Part shown: in pieces, positions 12,301 through 23,626 of the stretch | Numbering within the stretch: the first letter of the stretch is position 1 | How the letters are laid out: each line of letters starts with the position of its first letter | DNA from: Amblyornis subalaris | Lineage: Eukaryota; Chordata; Aves; Passeriformes; Ptilonorhynchidae | DNA: 64,000 bases | Assembly: GCA_018881555.1 (NCBI GenBank) | Contig: JACAXG010000164.1 | Coordinates: 1,053,747-1,117,746 of the forward strand | Reading direction: 5' to 3' | The notes under the pieces: model-generated | The model's input: only the letters and a program-made list of their open reading frames with translations | Database searches by the model: none | Told to the model about the DNA's origin: nothing | Made by a program: the position numbers and the translations under genes

Positions 12301-13390
12301 GAAAGATTGACATCTTAGGAATATTAAATAATAGATATATCTTCCTTAAAATATTAAAATAAATGAAAATATTTTTTTCCCCCAAGAAAAACTGCTTTTA
12401 AAGAAAATAAATCCGTGGGAGTATGTAAAAGTGTCTTTTTTGATAGCACAATTCAGTACTACATGTCAAATGTGTTAAGAATACTATATGCCAATGATTT
12501 TTAAAATTTACTTTTTATATATGATTATAGTTCTAGAAGAAAAGTATATGAACATTGAATCTTTTTAACTCCTGCGTTTTGAATCCCTATACGGGACCAG
12601 CCTTTCCAAAGCATTTCAACACTTTCTTTACAAAGAAGAATAAATCATCACCATCAAATTGGCCAGGCATATGTATGACTGTTTTCTGTTTCTCATTTCA
12701 ATGATGTTCAAAAAACCAAAACCACATTGTACCATCTGAAAAAACAGACTGAAAGATAAGAGTGCCAGTAAGTCACATAGGAGATAAAAAGCTGAAGGCA
12801 AGACACCAAATCAAAAAGATAATTATTCAGTACTTTAGGAAGTTTCCTACATTTGCCTCTTTCTCCTGCTGTGCACAAATGCCGAACAATATACACAAAG
12901 TGTCTGTTCTCTTCATGAACTTTCATACAGTGTTTAAGCGTGGATACATGCTAAATATATTCATAGATATTTTGTATGCACACATTAAACATATATGTCA
13001 AAATATTTATATGTCTGGCTTTTTTTGATAGAGGTGTACAGGTGGCCGATAAACTGACTAGAACACACTCAGTTGAAACTATTACTCAAAAAAAAAAAAA
13101 AAAATTACAAACATAGATTTAAGTATACTTAAACTTGTTAGATTTCTGCTTGGTGGGGGCTAAAAGGACTGCCCTGCAGGGTGNAGGTGCTCAGGAGAGC
13201 TGACTGATCATCAGTGACAACTTCTCCAAAGCACAGGAAAAGTTCAGTGTGAGCCCAGCAAGTCAAACAGGCACAGCATAAGGTCAGTATGGATAACGGG
13301 GAAATCCTCACTGTGCTCAGCTGAATTACAAAAGCCAATACTGTCTTAGTGTTGATACTAGCGAGGACTATGAAGCATAAAAAGAAAGTT
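9376..13390. other. AT-rich sequence, no gene seen
   Basis: This is unique AT-rich DNA with a short AT-dinucleotide stretch near 9398-9430 and an A17 run near 13088-13104. No open reading here resembles a known protein. The longest (about 94 codons, 10338-10622, minus strand) crosses an n and shows no domain. An A/C-only low-complexity tract is listed separately. Confidence 0.55.
11478..11593 (+). repeat. A/C-rich low-complexity tract
   Basis: About 115 bp are made almost only of A and C on the plus strand, with runs such as AAAAAACCCCC (11519-11529) and AAAAAACCCC (11568-11577). T and G are rare. Its minus-strand reading gives a fake stop-poor ORF rich in Phe, Gly and Cys. No unit of fixed period is clear. 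Confidence 0.8.
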
Positions 13391-14500
13391 ATGCTATCAG
13401 CAAAAGGAGGACAAAGGAAAATGTGGGGCCGTCACTCAAACTGTAGGGAACCTAGTGGCAAAGGACATGGAAAAAGATGAGGTACTAGATGCCTTCTCTT
13501 CTTCACTTTCTGGTAGTAATGACCATGTCAAACCTCCCAGGTCCTCTGAGACTGTGCTGGGGTCTGGGAGACTCAAGAATTATTTCCAGGAGAAGACTGA
13601 GGTGGAAACCCATTAAGTCTACGGGACATTAGCCACTGTTTATGGTCTTACAAACATCTAGGTCATTAGGGTAGGTTTCTGATGACTGGAAAATTTGCCC
13701 ACTTTAAAAAAAAAAAGGAGGAGGATTATTGGAGGATCTGCAGGTCAGTCAGCTTAGTCTCAATACTCAAAAAAAATCCTCCTGGAAGTCACACCCAGGC
13801 ACATACCGTAGGAGGAGATCCTACATGCAATTACCAAGGGCAAAACATGCTTGACCATCCTGACAGTCTTCTGTGATGAGATCACTGCCTTGGTAAAAAA
13901 GGGGTGACCTTGATCTTAGCTATGCTTTCTAAATTACTTTTTAAAAAGATTTTATTTCATTTTTTCCATACTAACAAATTGATGAAAATATAGTTTGGGT
14001 GGGTGGACTACCAGGTGCCTGGAAAAATTGCTTGGACTGCCAAGTTCAAATGGTTCCAATGGGCAGCTTGTTTCTAGGGATGGTTACCGGGGCTAATGAT
14101 GCCTTTGCAGCTGATGTCTTCGTTAATAAGCTGGATCATGAGGCAGATCAAACTTGCAGGTGACACCAAGCTGGGGGCAAGTGCTCTGCATGTTGGAAGT
14201 CTGGGCTCCTACTCAAAGAAAGCTTGACAAGCTGGATAAATTGTCAACAGGTACGTCAACTGCAGCTATGGCAGACACAGAATCCTGCCCCAGGAGGGAA
14301 TAACCCCATGCAGCAATGCAGGCTGGGGGCAAATTAGACAGAATGCAGTTTTGCAGCAAAAGGCCTGTTGATCCTGGTGGACAACTCATTTCAGCATGAG
14401 TCAGCAGTGTGTCCTTAAACAAAGGACAAACTGCAGCAGTAAAAATGTAGCCAGAAAGTTCAAGGAGGCACTCATTCTTTTCTATTCAGTGTGTCAGTCA
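13391..14500 (+). mobile_element. Old CR1 LINE, 5' portion (ORF2), interrupted by a nested CR1
   Basis: This is a diverged CR1 ORF2 copy in sense orientation. Nucleotide matches to CR1 occur in the correct order: an ORF2 linker region (about 13400-13490), an RT finger segment (about 13735-13770), the loop with GGGCAAAACATGCTTGACCA (13838-13857), and later RT/thumb and C-terminal parts (about 14110-14480). All frames are interrupted by stops and indels, and an internal stretch (about 13930-14050) aligns poorly. Near 14500 the homology is broken by a younger CR1 and resumes at about 14778. The copy is non-functional. Confidence 0.82.
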
Positions 14501-14777
14501 CTTTTCCCAAGAAACAAAATAAAGAACAAGAGGAAGTGGCCTCAAGTTGCCCTAGTGTAGGTTTAGGTTGGATATTAGTAAAAATTTCAACACTAGAATG
14601 GTTGTCAAGCATTGGAACAGGCTGCCTAGGAAAGTGGAGGAGTTACTGTCTCTGGAGGTATTTAGAATATGTGTAGATGTAGCACTTAGGGACTCTGCTG
14701 ACTTGACAGTGTTAATGGCTGGACTCCCTAATCTCAAAGGTCTTCTTCAACCTAAATGATTCTATGATTGTATGAGA
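14501..14777 (+). mobile_element. Younger CR1 3' end nested in the old CR1
   Basis: This is a short, 5'-truncated CR1 copy. It starts in the 3' part (the AGTGGCCTCAAGTTGCC region, about 14533) and ends with the CR1-type terminal repeat ATGATTCTATGATTGTATG (14756-14774). It is less diverged than the surrounding old element. Such 5' truncation is the normal result of CR1 target-primed reverse transcription. The left edge (about 14500-14513) is uncertain. Confidence 0.85.
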
Positions 14778-15248
14778 CAGCATGTGGAATGATGTGTTCA
14801 GTTTTGGGCTCTCCAGTACAGNAAAACCACTGGAGTAAGCCCAGCGAAGGGTTGCCAAGTCGGTCAGGAAACTGGAGAGTAAAAACAAGGCCTCCAAGAG
14901 CTGCACATGCTCACTCTCAAGATCTGAAAGTTATTGCAGTTTTAACCACTTAACAGAAGGGCCTGGAAAATACAGAGACAGACTCTTTTTGCACAGTGGC
15001 AAAATGAAAAGCAAAAGAGACAAATTGAAACAAGGAAAATTCTAATTTGGTATGAAGAAAAATAATGTCCCAAGGATTATCAAACAGTAGAACAGGCTTC
15101 CCAGAAAGGCAGTGGCAAGCCTTGGAGATATTCAAAATTTGACTGGACAAGGCCCTGAACTACCTAATCTAAATTAGCACTCTTTGGGCAGGACATCATA
15201 TCAAATGACCTCTGAAGGTCCCTTTCTACTTAGATTACTTCATGATGG
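14778..15248 (+). mobile_element. Old CR1 LINE, 3' portion, continuing after the nested insertion
   Basis: The homology resumes at the CR1 segment near GTGTTCAGTTTTGGGCTCTC (14795-14814), then goes through the 3' UTR and the terminal block (about 15095-15248: TTGGAGATATTCAAAA, GACCTCTGAAGGTCCCTTTC). It ends with a decayed terminal repeat. The 3' end belongs to a different CR1 subfamily type from the nested copy. The resumption point fits the sequence lost at about 14500, so this piece and 13391-14500 were probably one element. Confidence 0.82.
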
Positions 15249-18200
15249 TAGAACTGTACTCCATGTATATAGAAAGCCTATTAAGAATAATCATGGGACT
15301 AGTCTTAATATATTTAGTACTTTTCATTTTTTTTGTAATATTTCAACTGCTAATAAATAATTTTTTCTCTGTAATACACAGAAAGGCTAATCTATTTAAG
15401 CATTACATATTTTAATATTAGAANTATATTTAGCTACTCCAAGTGTTCTGATGATGCTATTAGAAAGATTATAAGACAAATAATCTGACAAAGATAGTAT
15501 GAGTTGCAATAACATCAAAAAACTGCAATACTTTGTATATGAGATTCATTGCTACAAAAGCAAAGGAATCAGAGATGTTAAAAAGCATCAACAACCACCA
15601 CAACCAATCAAATAAAAAATATATCAACTTCTGCCTTTGTTGTCACTTGTACTGGTTTCATTAAGGTCACACAGAAAGTGCAGCTAGTGACTTCAGATTT
15701 TTCTTTTGGAGTAGGGGCTGATCAAGTTGGAGGAAAATCTATTTGCAAGAACCAACTGACCGCCTCAAGTTAACCCTATGAAGGGATTGCTGAGTCACAG
15801 AAAGTTAATGGAATTTTCAGAAAGAGAGAAAAGTTCAGGAAATTTGAGTAAAATCCATATTGTACTCTCTTTCCTCACAGTGGAAATCCTTGAGTGAAGG
15901 ATATTTTCAGAGCACAGATTGGGAAACCACAATAAAATTTGATTGCAAGGATGTTTTTTCTAATTGTGGTTTGACATTTAAATTAACACCAACTGTTTGA
16001 TTACTCAACTCTCTTCCTCCTCCATGATGGATAAATATTTAATGAGAACAATCTCCACTGTGATTGTGAACAGAGTAAAGAAGTTAATTCCTCCTCTATT
16101 TTTTCTCAGGTCCCTGAGAAACCAGGTATTATCCGAGGAGTTACAGAATAACTAGCTTTCCTCCAAATCTCTTTATAAGTATTCACCAGAAAGCTAATAT
16201 TTATTTAGATATACCTAAAGGATCTTTGCTACCCCAGGAGAAATCCTGCTGAACTTTACAGAGGACAACGTCTTTAGAGTCAGAAACATTACAGAATAAG
16301 TGTGATTTTTGACTTAAGCTTGGTCTTCAATCTTAGTTACAGATGCAATAGCTCAAAGCTTTAGTCTGCCTGACTCAGATGTACTGATAACACGTTGTTA
16401 TCAGGAGCACTGGAAGGAACATGTGAGGCTCCTTTCAAAACCAGATATGAGGAAATCCACAAAGGGGACTATTACATTATTTCTGCTAAGAAAATATGCC
16501 TCAAAATATCTCAAGAAATCCAGCAGCAAACAGAGTTATTATTAACCTACAACTTCTCTTTAGTTCTATATTTAATTACAGTATGTTGCATCACAAAGAG
16601 AAGATAGAGATAGAAGAATGCTATTAAAACTATGTAACCCTGCCAGTGTGGAAACTAGAGCAGATTCCCAACAGAGAGGGAAAAGAAAAAACAAGGAAAA
16701 CCCCACATGTTTTAAAATATTAAGATATTACTCAATATAAACATTCATGACTAGTGCTCTCTTCCCTTATATACTAGAGAAAGAGAGAGAGAGAAGGGGA
16801 AATATAGGATAATACTTAGAAATATCTTATTATTTTATTCACTAAGAATGGAAGCATTATATGACTAAATAGAGAAAGAAAAACAAGAGTACATTGAAGT
16901 ACTGACAGCAGCATCCTGCTTCCAATAGCAGACTCTTAGCAAATGTCTTCACCCAGAGACAAAAANATGCACTACTTACACAAGATTATGATTTGCACTA
17001 GGTGCCAAAACAAAACTGAGAGAGAACATCTAGATTTACATTCCCTTATGAGACATTAGACCTGTCATAACAACACTGAGACATAAACTAGAATACTTTT
17101 CTTTAACATCTCAAGAGAAAAGAGCAGGGAAAGCAAATACGTGAGAGTCTGGAAGCACAGTTCTTCATGAGGACTGAAAGATGTGGTCTAACCATTTCAA
17201 TTAATACATCGCACATACTACAAATTTTCTGCANATATTTCTTAACTTACTAAAATGTAGGTGAACTAGTTGATCTAAGTGTTGGAATACTGTTTAACAA
17301 AACAAGAATAGATCTATCTTCACCCCGGTAGGGCACTTGCTTTTCCATATGCCNCTTCATGTGCTTCTGCTGTGCAACTGTCTCATATAAAACATTAGAT
17401 GGTTAGATTCACTATCATTTACAGGCTGCAACAAGTTTGATTTCAATTACAGCAGGAGAGAAAAACAGCTTGGATCCCTAAGGGGAGGTGCAGACACCAA
17501 TGGGGGGAATCAAAAATGAGAATTGTACATTGCATGTTACTAATTAGGGAGAGAAATGAAGTCAAGATATATATGTAAACATTTATTTTTATATAAACCT
17601 GAGGTGGTTCAGTTTCACTCCACGTTTGAGACAGAAGAGCCGTGCCTCATTGACCAGCACCTATTTAGATTCATTTGAAAGAGCTGTTTCACAAGTAATT
17701 GTATGGACAGTTCTAAACTGCTAAGAAGCTTACTTTTGAAAACAAAGATATAATAAAATCTAATTACAAAGAGGATCAGGGTTTGTCCAACACTCCTGAA
17801 TTACACCCAAGTTAAGGTACTTCCCTTTTCAGCTAATAGGCANGTAGAATTATGATCAGAACAAAAAAAAATTGTGAAAGCTTCTGCCAGGGTTAATAAC
17901 AATATCTGTATACGTAGACTCCAAAAATTAAAATGTAAAGAACATTTCATTCCTCAGAATCCTGACTCAAGTAATTATTGTCATGTAGCTTGAACAGCAG
18001 AGAAAAAGTCTTTTTTTTTTCTTTTTACAGGAAAAAAAATATTCCTCCACAATCTACTGTTTGGAAATTAAGTCATTTATGTGGAATAGTCAAATGAGAT
18101 ATTTTAATGGTCTCAGATTCTTTCCTTTAACCTTATCCCATTTCCTAGAGTCTGCATCTCTTTCCTCTCTCAAAGAAAGATTCTGTTAATTTAGGTCAAG

Positions 18201-20384
18201 CTCTGTCACGAGATTCATGCTCATAATATATCCTCCACAAACCTTCCTTCTGCTTTTGATTATTCCTTTTTTTTTTTTTTTTTTCTCCCTCCCTATACAA
18301 GCACACTCCCAGATTTGTGTATTAATATGTTGGGGTGGGAGGCGGTATTTCCACCCCCAAGGAACAGATGTTAATGTCGTCAAAGCCAAAGTACCATTAT
18401 ATTCCTAGAAGGGATAATTTTGATCACATGACACAAGATAAGAATCTATACAAAAGCACAGCTCAGACAAATGGAATCACTGCTACAATTGCCCATCTGC
18501 AAATAACAAAATTAACCTAGTTTGAGATGTAAAGCAAAGCTGCACTAGCTGAACTCTGTCATATAATTGTTGCTGACTTCACACTTTGTAACAGATTTGG
18601 GTTGGGAGACCAGAGTGACAGAAACCTCAGTGACAACTGCTAGTTGGCCTTACATATGGATGATATCAAGGACATCAGTCTGAAGCTACAAAACTAGTGA
18701 GGCCACATGGCTCATTGGTTTGGTTTATAGTGGCTTACACCAACAGTATGATTTATAAATCCATAGACAGTTAAGACAATAACTCCTCACAGGTGAACAC
18801 ATCCATGGGCATCCAGCATCCCACAAGAGACTGAACCACGCACACAAGAGTACAGCTGACAAGTAGGACACAGACAGGATGTGCAGTTGGAGCGTGTGTC
18901 ATGTACACCTGCATGGTTTGAATTGGGCTGAAGCAAATGCAGCTTTAACTGGCATGTGTGTGTGTGTGTGCACGTGTGTGTTGCAGAATAGATTTCTTAA
19001 AAGACAAATTGTTATCCATGCACTCTCATCTCTCCCACATGCTAAATACACTTTAGATTATTCATCACTGAGTGATGTGTTTCCATTCCTGCATCCATCC
19101 CACCCCAGCACAGTTCCCCCACAAAATCGTGCTGTCTGCACTGCTGCTTAGCAGCTACATGAGACACTTGCCGAAGACCTTCAGCATCTAATATTTAGGT
19201 CGAGCTACCACAAACATTAAAGGCAACGACCAAAACTGAACTTCAAGAAATAGAAAATCCATTCTTGAAACTTGTTTTAAGGCTCTTTTTTTTTATTCTA
19301 TTACATACACCGTTAATGGAGATTTGCTTTGCCAAGAATCCTTTTGAAAGAGGCTGTATAATTGCTATTTAGATGTGCAAAGTGCTCACAGGTAATTCAG
19401 CTGGTTTTTAAAAAAGCAAGAATACAATACAACTTTATTCATACTCAATAATGCATTGCAAAATGTGCAGTCGTCATTCACTCTACAGATCATCAACATT
19501 ACTCAGTTATTTCTCAGACTGTGAACATCTATCAATATTAAAATGATACAAATAAAATAAAATACCTAAAATGCTTTCCATAAGTAACAGCTTGGAGGAT
19601 TTTTTTCAAAGCCTAGCATACACAGGCACAGAAAAGAAGCCTTAATTAAACTGATTAGACAGGCTACTGTTGTCAGCTATCAAAAAAAAAAAAAAAGCCT
19701 AAGGTTTTCTATGCCCAATATCAGCTGGTAGAGGAGAGAGAATAAATTTTTCCATTTTTAAAAACCTAGAACAAGCATGGGAAACATTTCGCTTATTTGT
19801 TTAAATCTCTTGAAGTATTGAACCTAGCTGAAAAAAAANTTGTCTGACAAAGAGCAACAATTCTTAGGGAAAGGCTGAGAGAGTTATATAAAATCTTCCA
19901 GAAATTAGCTTAAAAGCTTAGAACTTTCTTCCTGTTTAGTTACTTTAGTATTTACTCTCTGGTAATTAACGTCCAACTTCCTGAAATACATTTCCCTGAC
20001 ACCTGTAACTCTTAAAACACCAACTTTTACAATGTGATGTATTGAATAATATACTTTCCCTCAAAAATGGACTTGACAATGAAGCACTAAATATATATTT
20101 CCCTTACAGATTTAAATAAATCATTACACTACAACTCTTTAAAATTAATATACACTTATATTGTAAATAAAATATTAGACTTGACAACTTCNGCTAAAAC
20201 ATTGCACTCAGTACAGATATGAGAGGAGATATACCAAAGCTGAGCTAAGAACATATGTGCATGTTTAGTCTCACATGGTGTTCCATTGCCTGGATCCACC
20301 TCAATGTGGTCCTACCATTATCTATCGCCATAATAAGAATTTATAAATAGCTATAGGCACACAGATTTCTAGTGCTGGGAGCTG
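15249..20384. other. AT-rich sequence, no gene seen
   Basis: This is unique AT-rich DNA with simple repeats: GA-rich near 16780-16796, a T18 run at 18267-18284 and a TG repeat at 18955-18982. No ORF over about 90 codons has recognisable content, and I see no LTR or CR1 end. Confidence 0.55.
18955..18982 (+). repeat. (TG)n microsatellite, imperfect
   Basis: An alternating TG tract is interrupted once by GCACG. It can adopt Z-DNA and is likely length-polymorphic. Confidence 0.85.
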
Positions 20385-20530
20385 AACAGAATGGAATAAA
20401 ATATTTTGGGTGGAAAAGACCTACAATGATCATCTAGCCCAACTGTGAATCCCACTTATTACTGTGTTCACTTTAAATTACTTAGCTTCAACTGTGTCTA
20501 ATGCCTTTTTTAAAAGGAAAATTTCCTTCA
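20385..20530 (-). mobile_element. Relic CR1 3' end
   Basis: On the plus strand, GGTGGAAAAGACCTACAATG (20409-20428) followed by CATCTAGCCCAACTGTG (20431-20447) has the pattern of a reversed CR1 3' terminus, which usually reads TTGGAAAAGACC then a TCATC-AGTCCAAC block. The terminal repeat itself has decayed (about 20386-20400). Homology fades after about 20530. The copy is small and old. Confidence 0.65.
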
Positions 20531-23500
20531 AAATTCTTGTGGTAATCAATTAATTTATAATCACTGCATTCTCTATAATTAGAAATGAGGCAGATATCTA
20601 CGTTGTTTTTTATCTAGATCAATTTTATAGTACACTAACGGAGATTCAACAAATTTTATTCAGAATATTTTACACTAAAAAAATGAAAGCAGTCCCCTTA
20701 TCTCTGAAACACACTGGAGCTAAAATATTCTACAATTAAGGCTAAAAAGTCAAACACCCAGTCGNTAGTTAGAAAATGTAGTTTTAAAATTTATAATCTG
20801 ATACTGGAAACTCCAGTTTCCAGGAAATTTTCTCCTGATGTAGCTTAAAGCAAGTGCCAAAAAGTGCTTAGTTCTGAGGCCTATAGTATAAAGGAAACAA
20901 CATTTTATTGTAAATGTATAGTTGAAATAGTTGAACAAATGCAACTAAATATATCATAAGCTGCAACTAAATTTAAATTGCATTTATTGCTTTCAACCTT
21001 TAAAACAATGAAAACTTCTGAACTTCTACATGGAGTTTTCTGGTATTAGTTTTGGAGAGACTCTCCTCAAAAAATACAAATAGTGGAGAGATTCTACAGT
21101 CCTTTATTTCACAAAAAAATCCATTGTGAAAACTGACAGATTAGACTGCATTTTTGCACAGCAAAAAAAAAAAGTACAAATCTGAGTAGACCATGTCTCC
21201 TCCTTAACACAGGGCTTTAGAAATCAAAGCATTGAACTCTGGTTCTTCTCTGATTCCTGACTCTGATGGTGGAGGACAGAGCGCATCTGCCAGACTCATT
21301 TTCTGAGAAGTCCATGTGGTGCTCAAAAGGAGATTGTTATTTTCCGTAGCTTACTGGGTTGGAGTCCAGAAGGAAGTGCTAAACAAGACTATCAAGAGGA
21401 TGCCTGGAGAAGGCTACTGTTCAGTAGGTCCAGCTGTGAACCATTAATTGCTCTGAGAGGCAGTAACTAACCTTTTGGTTGTCTGAGTAAAGATAAGAGA
21501 AATGGCCTTATTATAAACTTCAGCTGAGAAATTCTCTCTTCCCCCGTCAGATGCTACCACACAGTTCTAGTTCACTACAGGCATTACTTCAGCTTTACAC
21601 CAGTGTGACGATATTGAAAAGAATGGAAACACACTTGCATACATTTGCAGTAATGCAACTTCCTACAAGCCCTGCAGGAGTTCTGCCCATTGAATTCAGT
21701 GACAGCAGGGCCCAAAAATACCTATCTTAAAATTAAATGCTTATTTCATTTATTGCAGTGGATCTGATATCTTACCACCCATGGTTTGTCAGGTACCCAA
21801 ATCTCCCACAAGTACTTCGGCATATCTCCAAAATTCAGTGCCTAAAAAGCAATAATATTTAAATAAAAAAGATGTGTCATTCTTACTACAGATCTTCAGA
21901 TCACCCACCTCCCCAAATGGCCCACTATTGCTACTGTAGAAAGCAAAATGTGAGCAAATTTCTACTGAAGACAGATAAATAACTTTTTATGAGGGTTCAC
22001 AAACTTCAGAGGCCATAGCCTAGTGTTACCAAACACATGGGTGGTAACATTTAAAATGCTACATCGAACATCAGTATGGTTTCTGAAGGCTGATTGTATA
22101 ACATTTTGTTGTAGTCAGGCAACAGATTTTCAGACAAGTTTTTATTGTTCTGTTTAGTGAACTACCAAGTTGTCTCGTAATACGAAGAAACTTTTCTCCT
22201 TTTTTAGTTTAATGCACTATTAAGNTTTTTATTAAGATATTATTAATCAGCCTTGAGACTCGAAAAAGCAAAACCAGCAGATCTTTAAAACTGCAGTTAA
22301 AGCTGTGTTTAATGTGGGAGCATTAATGGATGTTCATGCTCTGTTACTAACTGCTGAATATAAATAGCACTATGTACTACTTCAGGTTCCCTCCTGAGTA
22401 TAATACTCACACACCCCAAAATATCAGGTCTCCGAGGACTAGAGTCATAAAGACTGTGTGTATATGACTGTAAGAGAATTGTGGAGGGAAAGTTCGGTAG
22501 GTTACCAAGTTTGCAGAACCTTCAAATCTGCCTATTCCTAGAGGAACTGAGCTGGTTATTTAACCCAACCACAGAATACTACCACAATAGTTCTGAACCA
22601 TCTAAGCCAAAGCAATACATGTATTTGGAGGGACAGTCAGAGAGTCAGGTATCAACACAGCACCAGGCTTTTGCACTGTTCTATTTTATTTGAGAAAAGA
22701 AAGCTTCCCAGAGAGAGAACATTACATTAAGAATAATGTTTTTGGAAAGTCGGACAATTTCAAATCCATTCTCTGTAGAGTAATATGCCCAAATTGCAAA
22801 CAAGCACTCTGTGCCCCATATTCAGAAAGAACATTAGTATTCTGTACAGAATGGTTTATCCACTCCTTTACCACCGTATAGTGAGCAAAATCCTCAGAAC
22901 ACTTTACATCAAATAGTACTTTTACTTGCAATGGAAAACACATGTCTCTTCCAAAGTACTCCCAGCAGGTACNTTGGATATCTCACAAAAGTTCTGTGTT
23001 CTTGGAGAATTGTATCACAGTTCTGAAAGCTTTTTCAAGATATCCCCTCGAAAGAAGAAAGTCATCTTAACTATTTTATCTACCAAAAGTATTCTCCTCT
23101 GAAGTCACATTTCCAACTAACTTCAGGAAGTCCCTTCTTTGTCATCTGAAATTTTAATTGGAAAACAAAACAAAACAACCNAACCCACAAACCCCAAAAT
23201 TTAAAAATTTAAACACAAATTTGGTCTTACACAAGCAGAAATGTTACTTGATCTTACATTCTGAATGAAAAGGCACTTACGTAATCCATGGAGATTAATA
23301 AAGATAGTTTAACAGTAAGGTAAAGCCAATGAGAATTCCTTATTTTAAAATCTGCCTGAATCTCCTATGATATTTTACATATGATTGTTTTCCTCTTTTA
23401 CATGAGTACAAATGAAGAGCAGTTCACCCAAAGGCAATGGAATTAAACTGGTTAAAAGGCAAAGAAGGAGTCCCTGTGGACCAAGCTCTCTTTTTAGAAT

Positions 23501-23588
23501 GTATATTGCACAGTTTTATCCACTTTGATAAAGTGATGAGTTTTTGAAAGCATACTCCATATTACCTAATACCTCCCTACTTGTTAGA

Positions 23589-23626
23589 AAGTCACCTTTA
23601 CAGAAATAAGTCACCTTTGTAGAAAT
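23589..23626 (+). repeat. Imperfect 19-bp tandem duplication
   Basis: Two adjacent copies of AAGTCACCTTTACAGAAAT (23589-23607) and AAGTCACCTTTGTAGAAAT (23608-23626) differ at two neighbouring bases. Confidence 0.85.

Noticed and set aside
18267..18284. T18 run as the poly(A) tail of a minus-strand retrocopy
   Set aside because: No recognisable gene-derived sequence or flanking duplication lies beside it.
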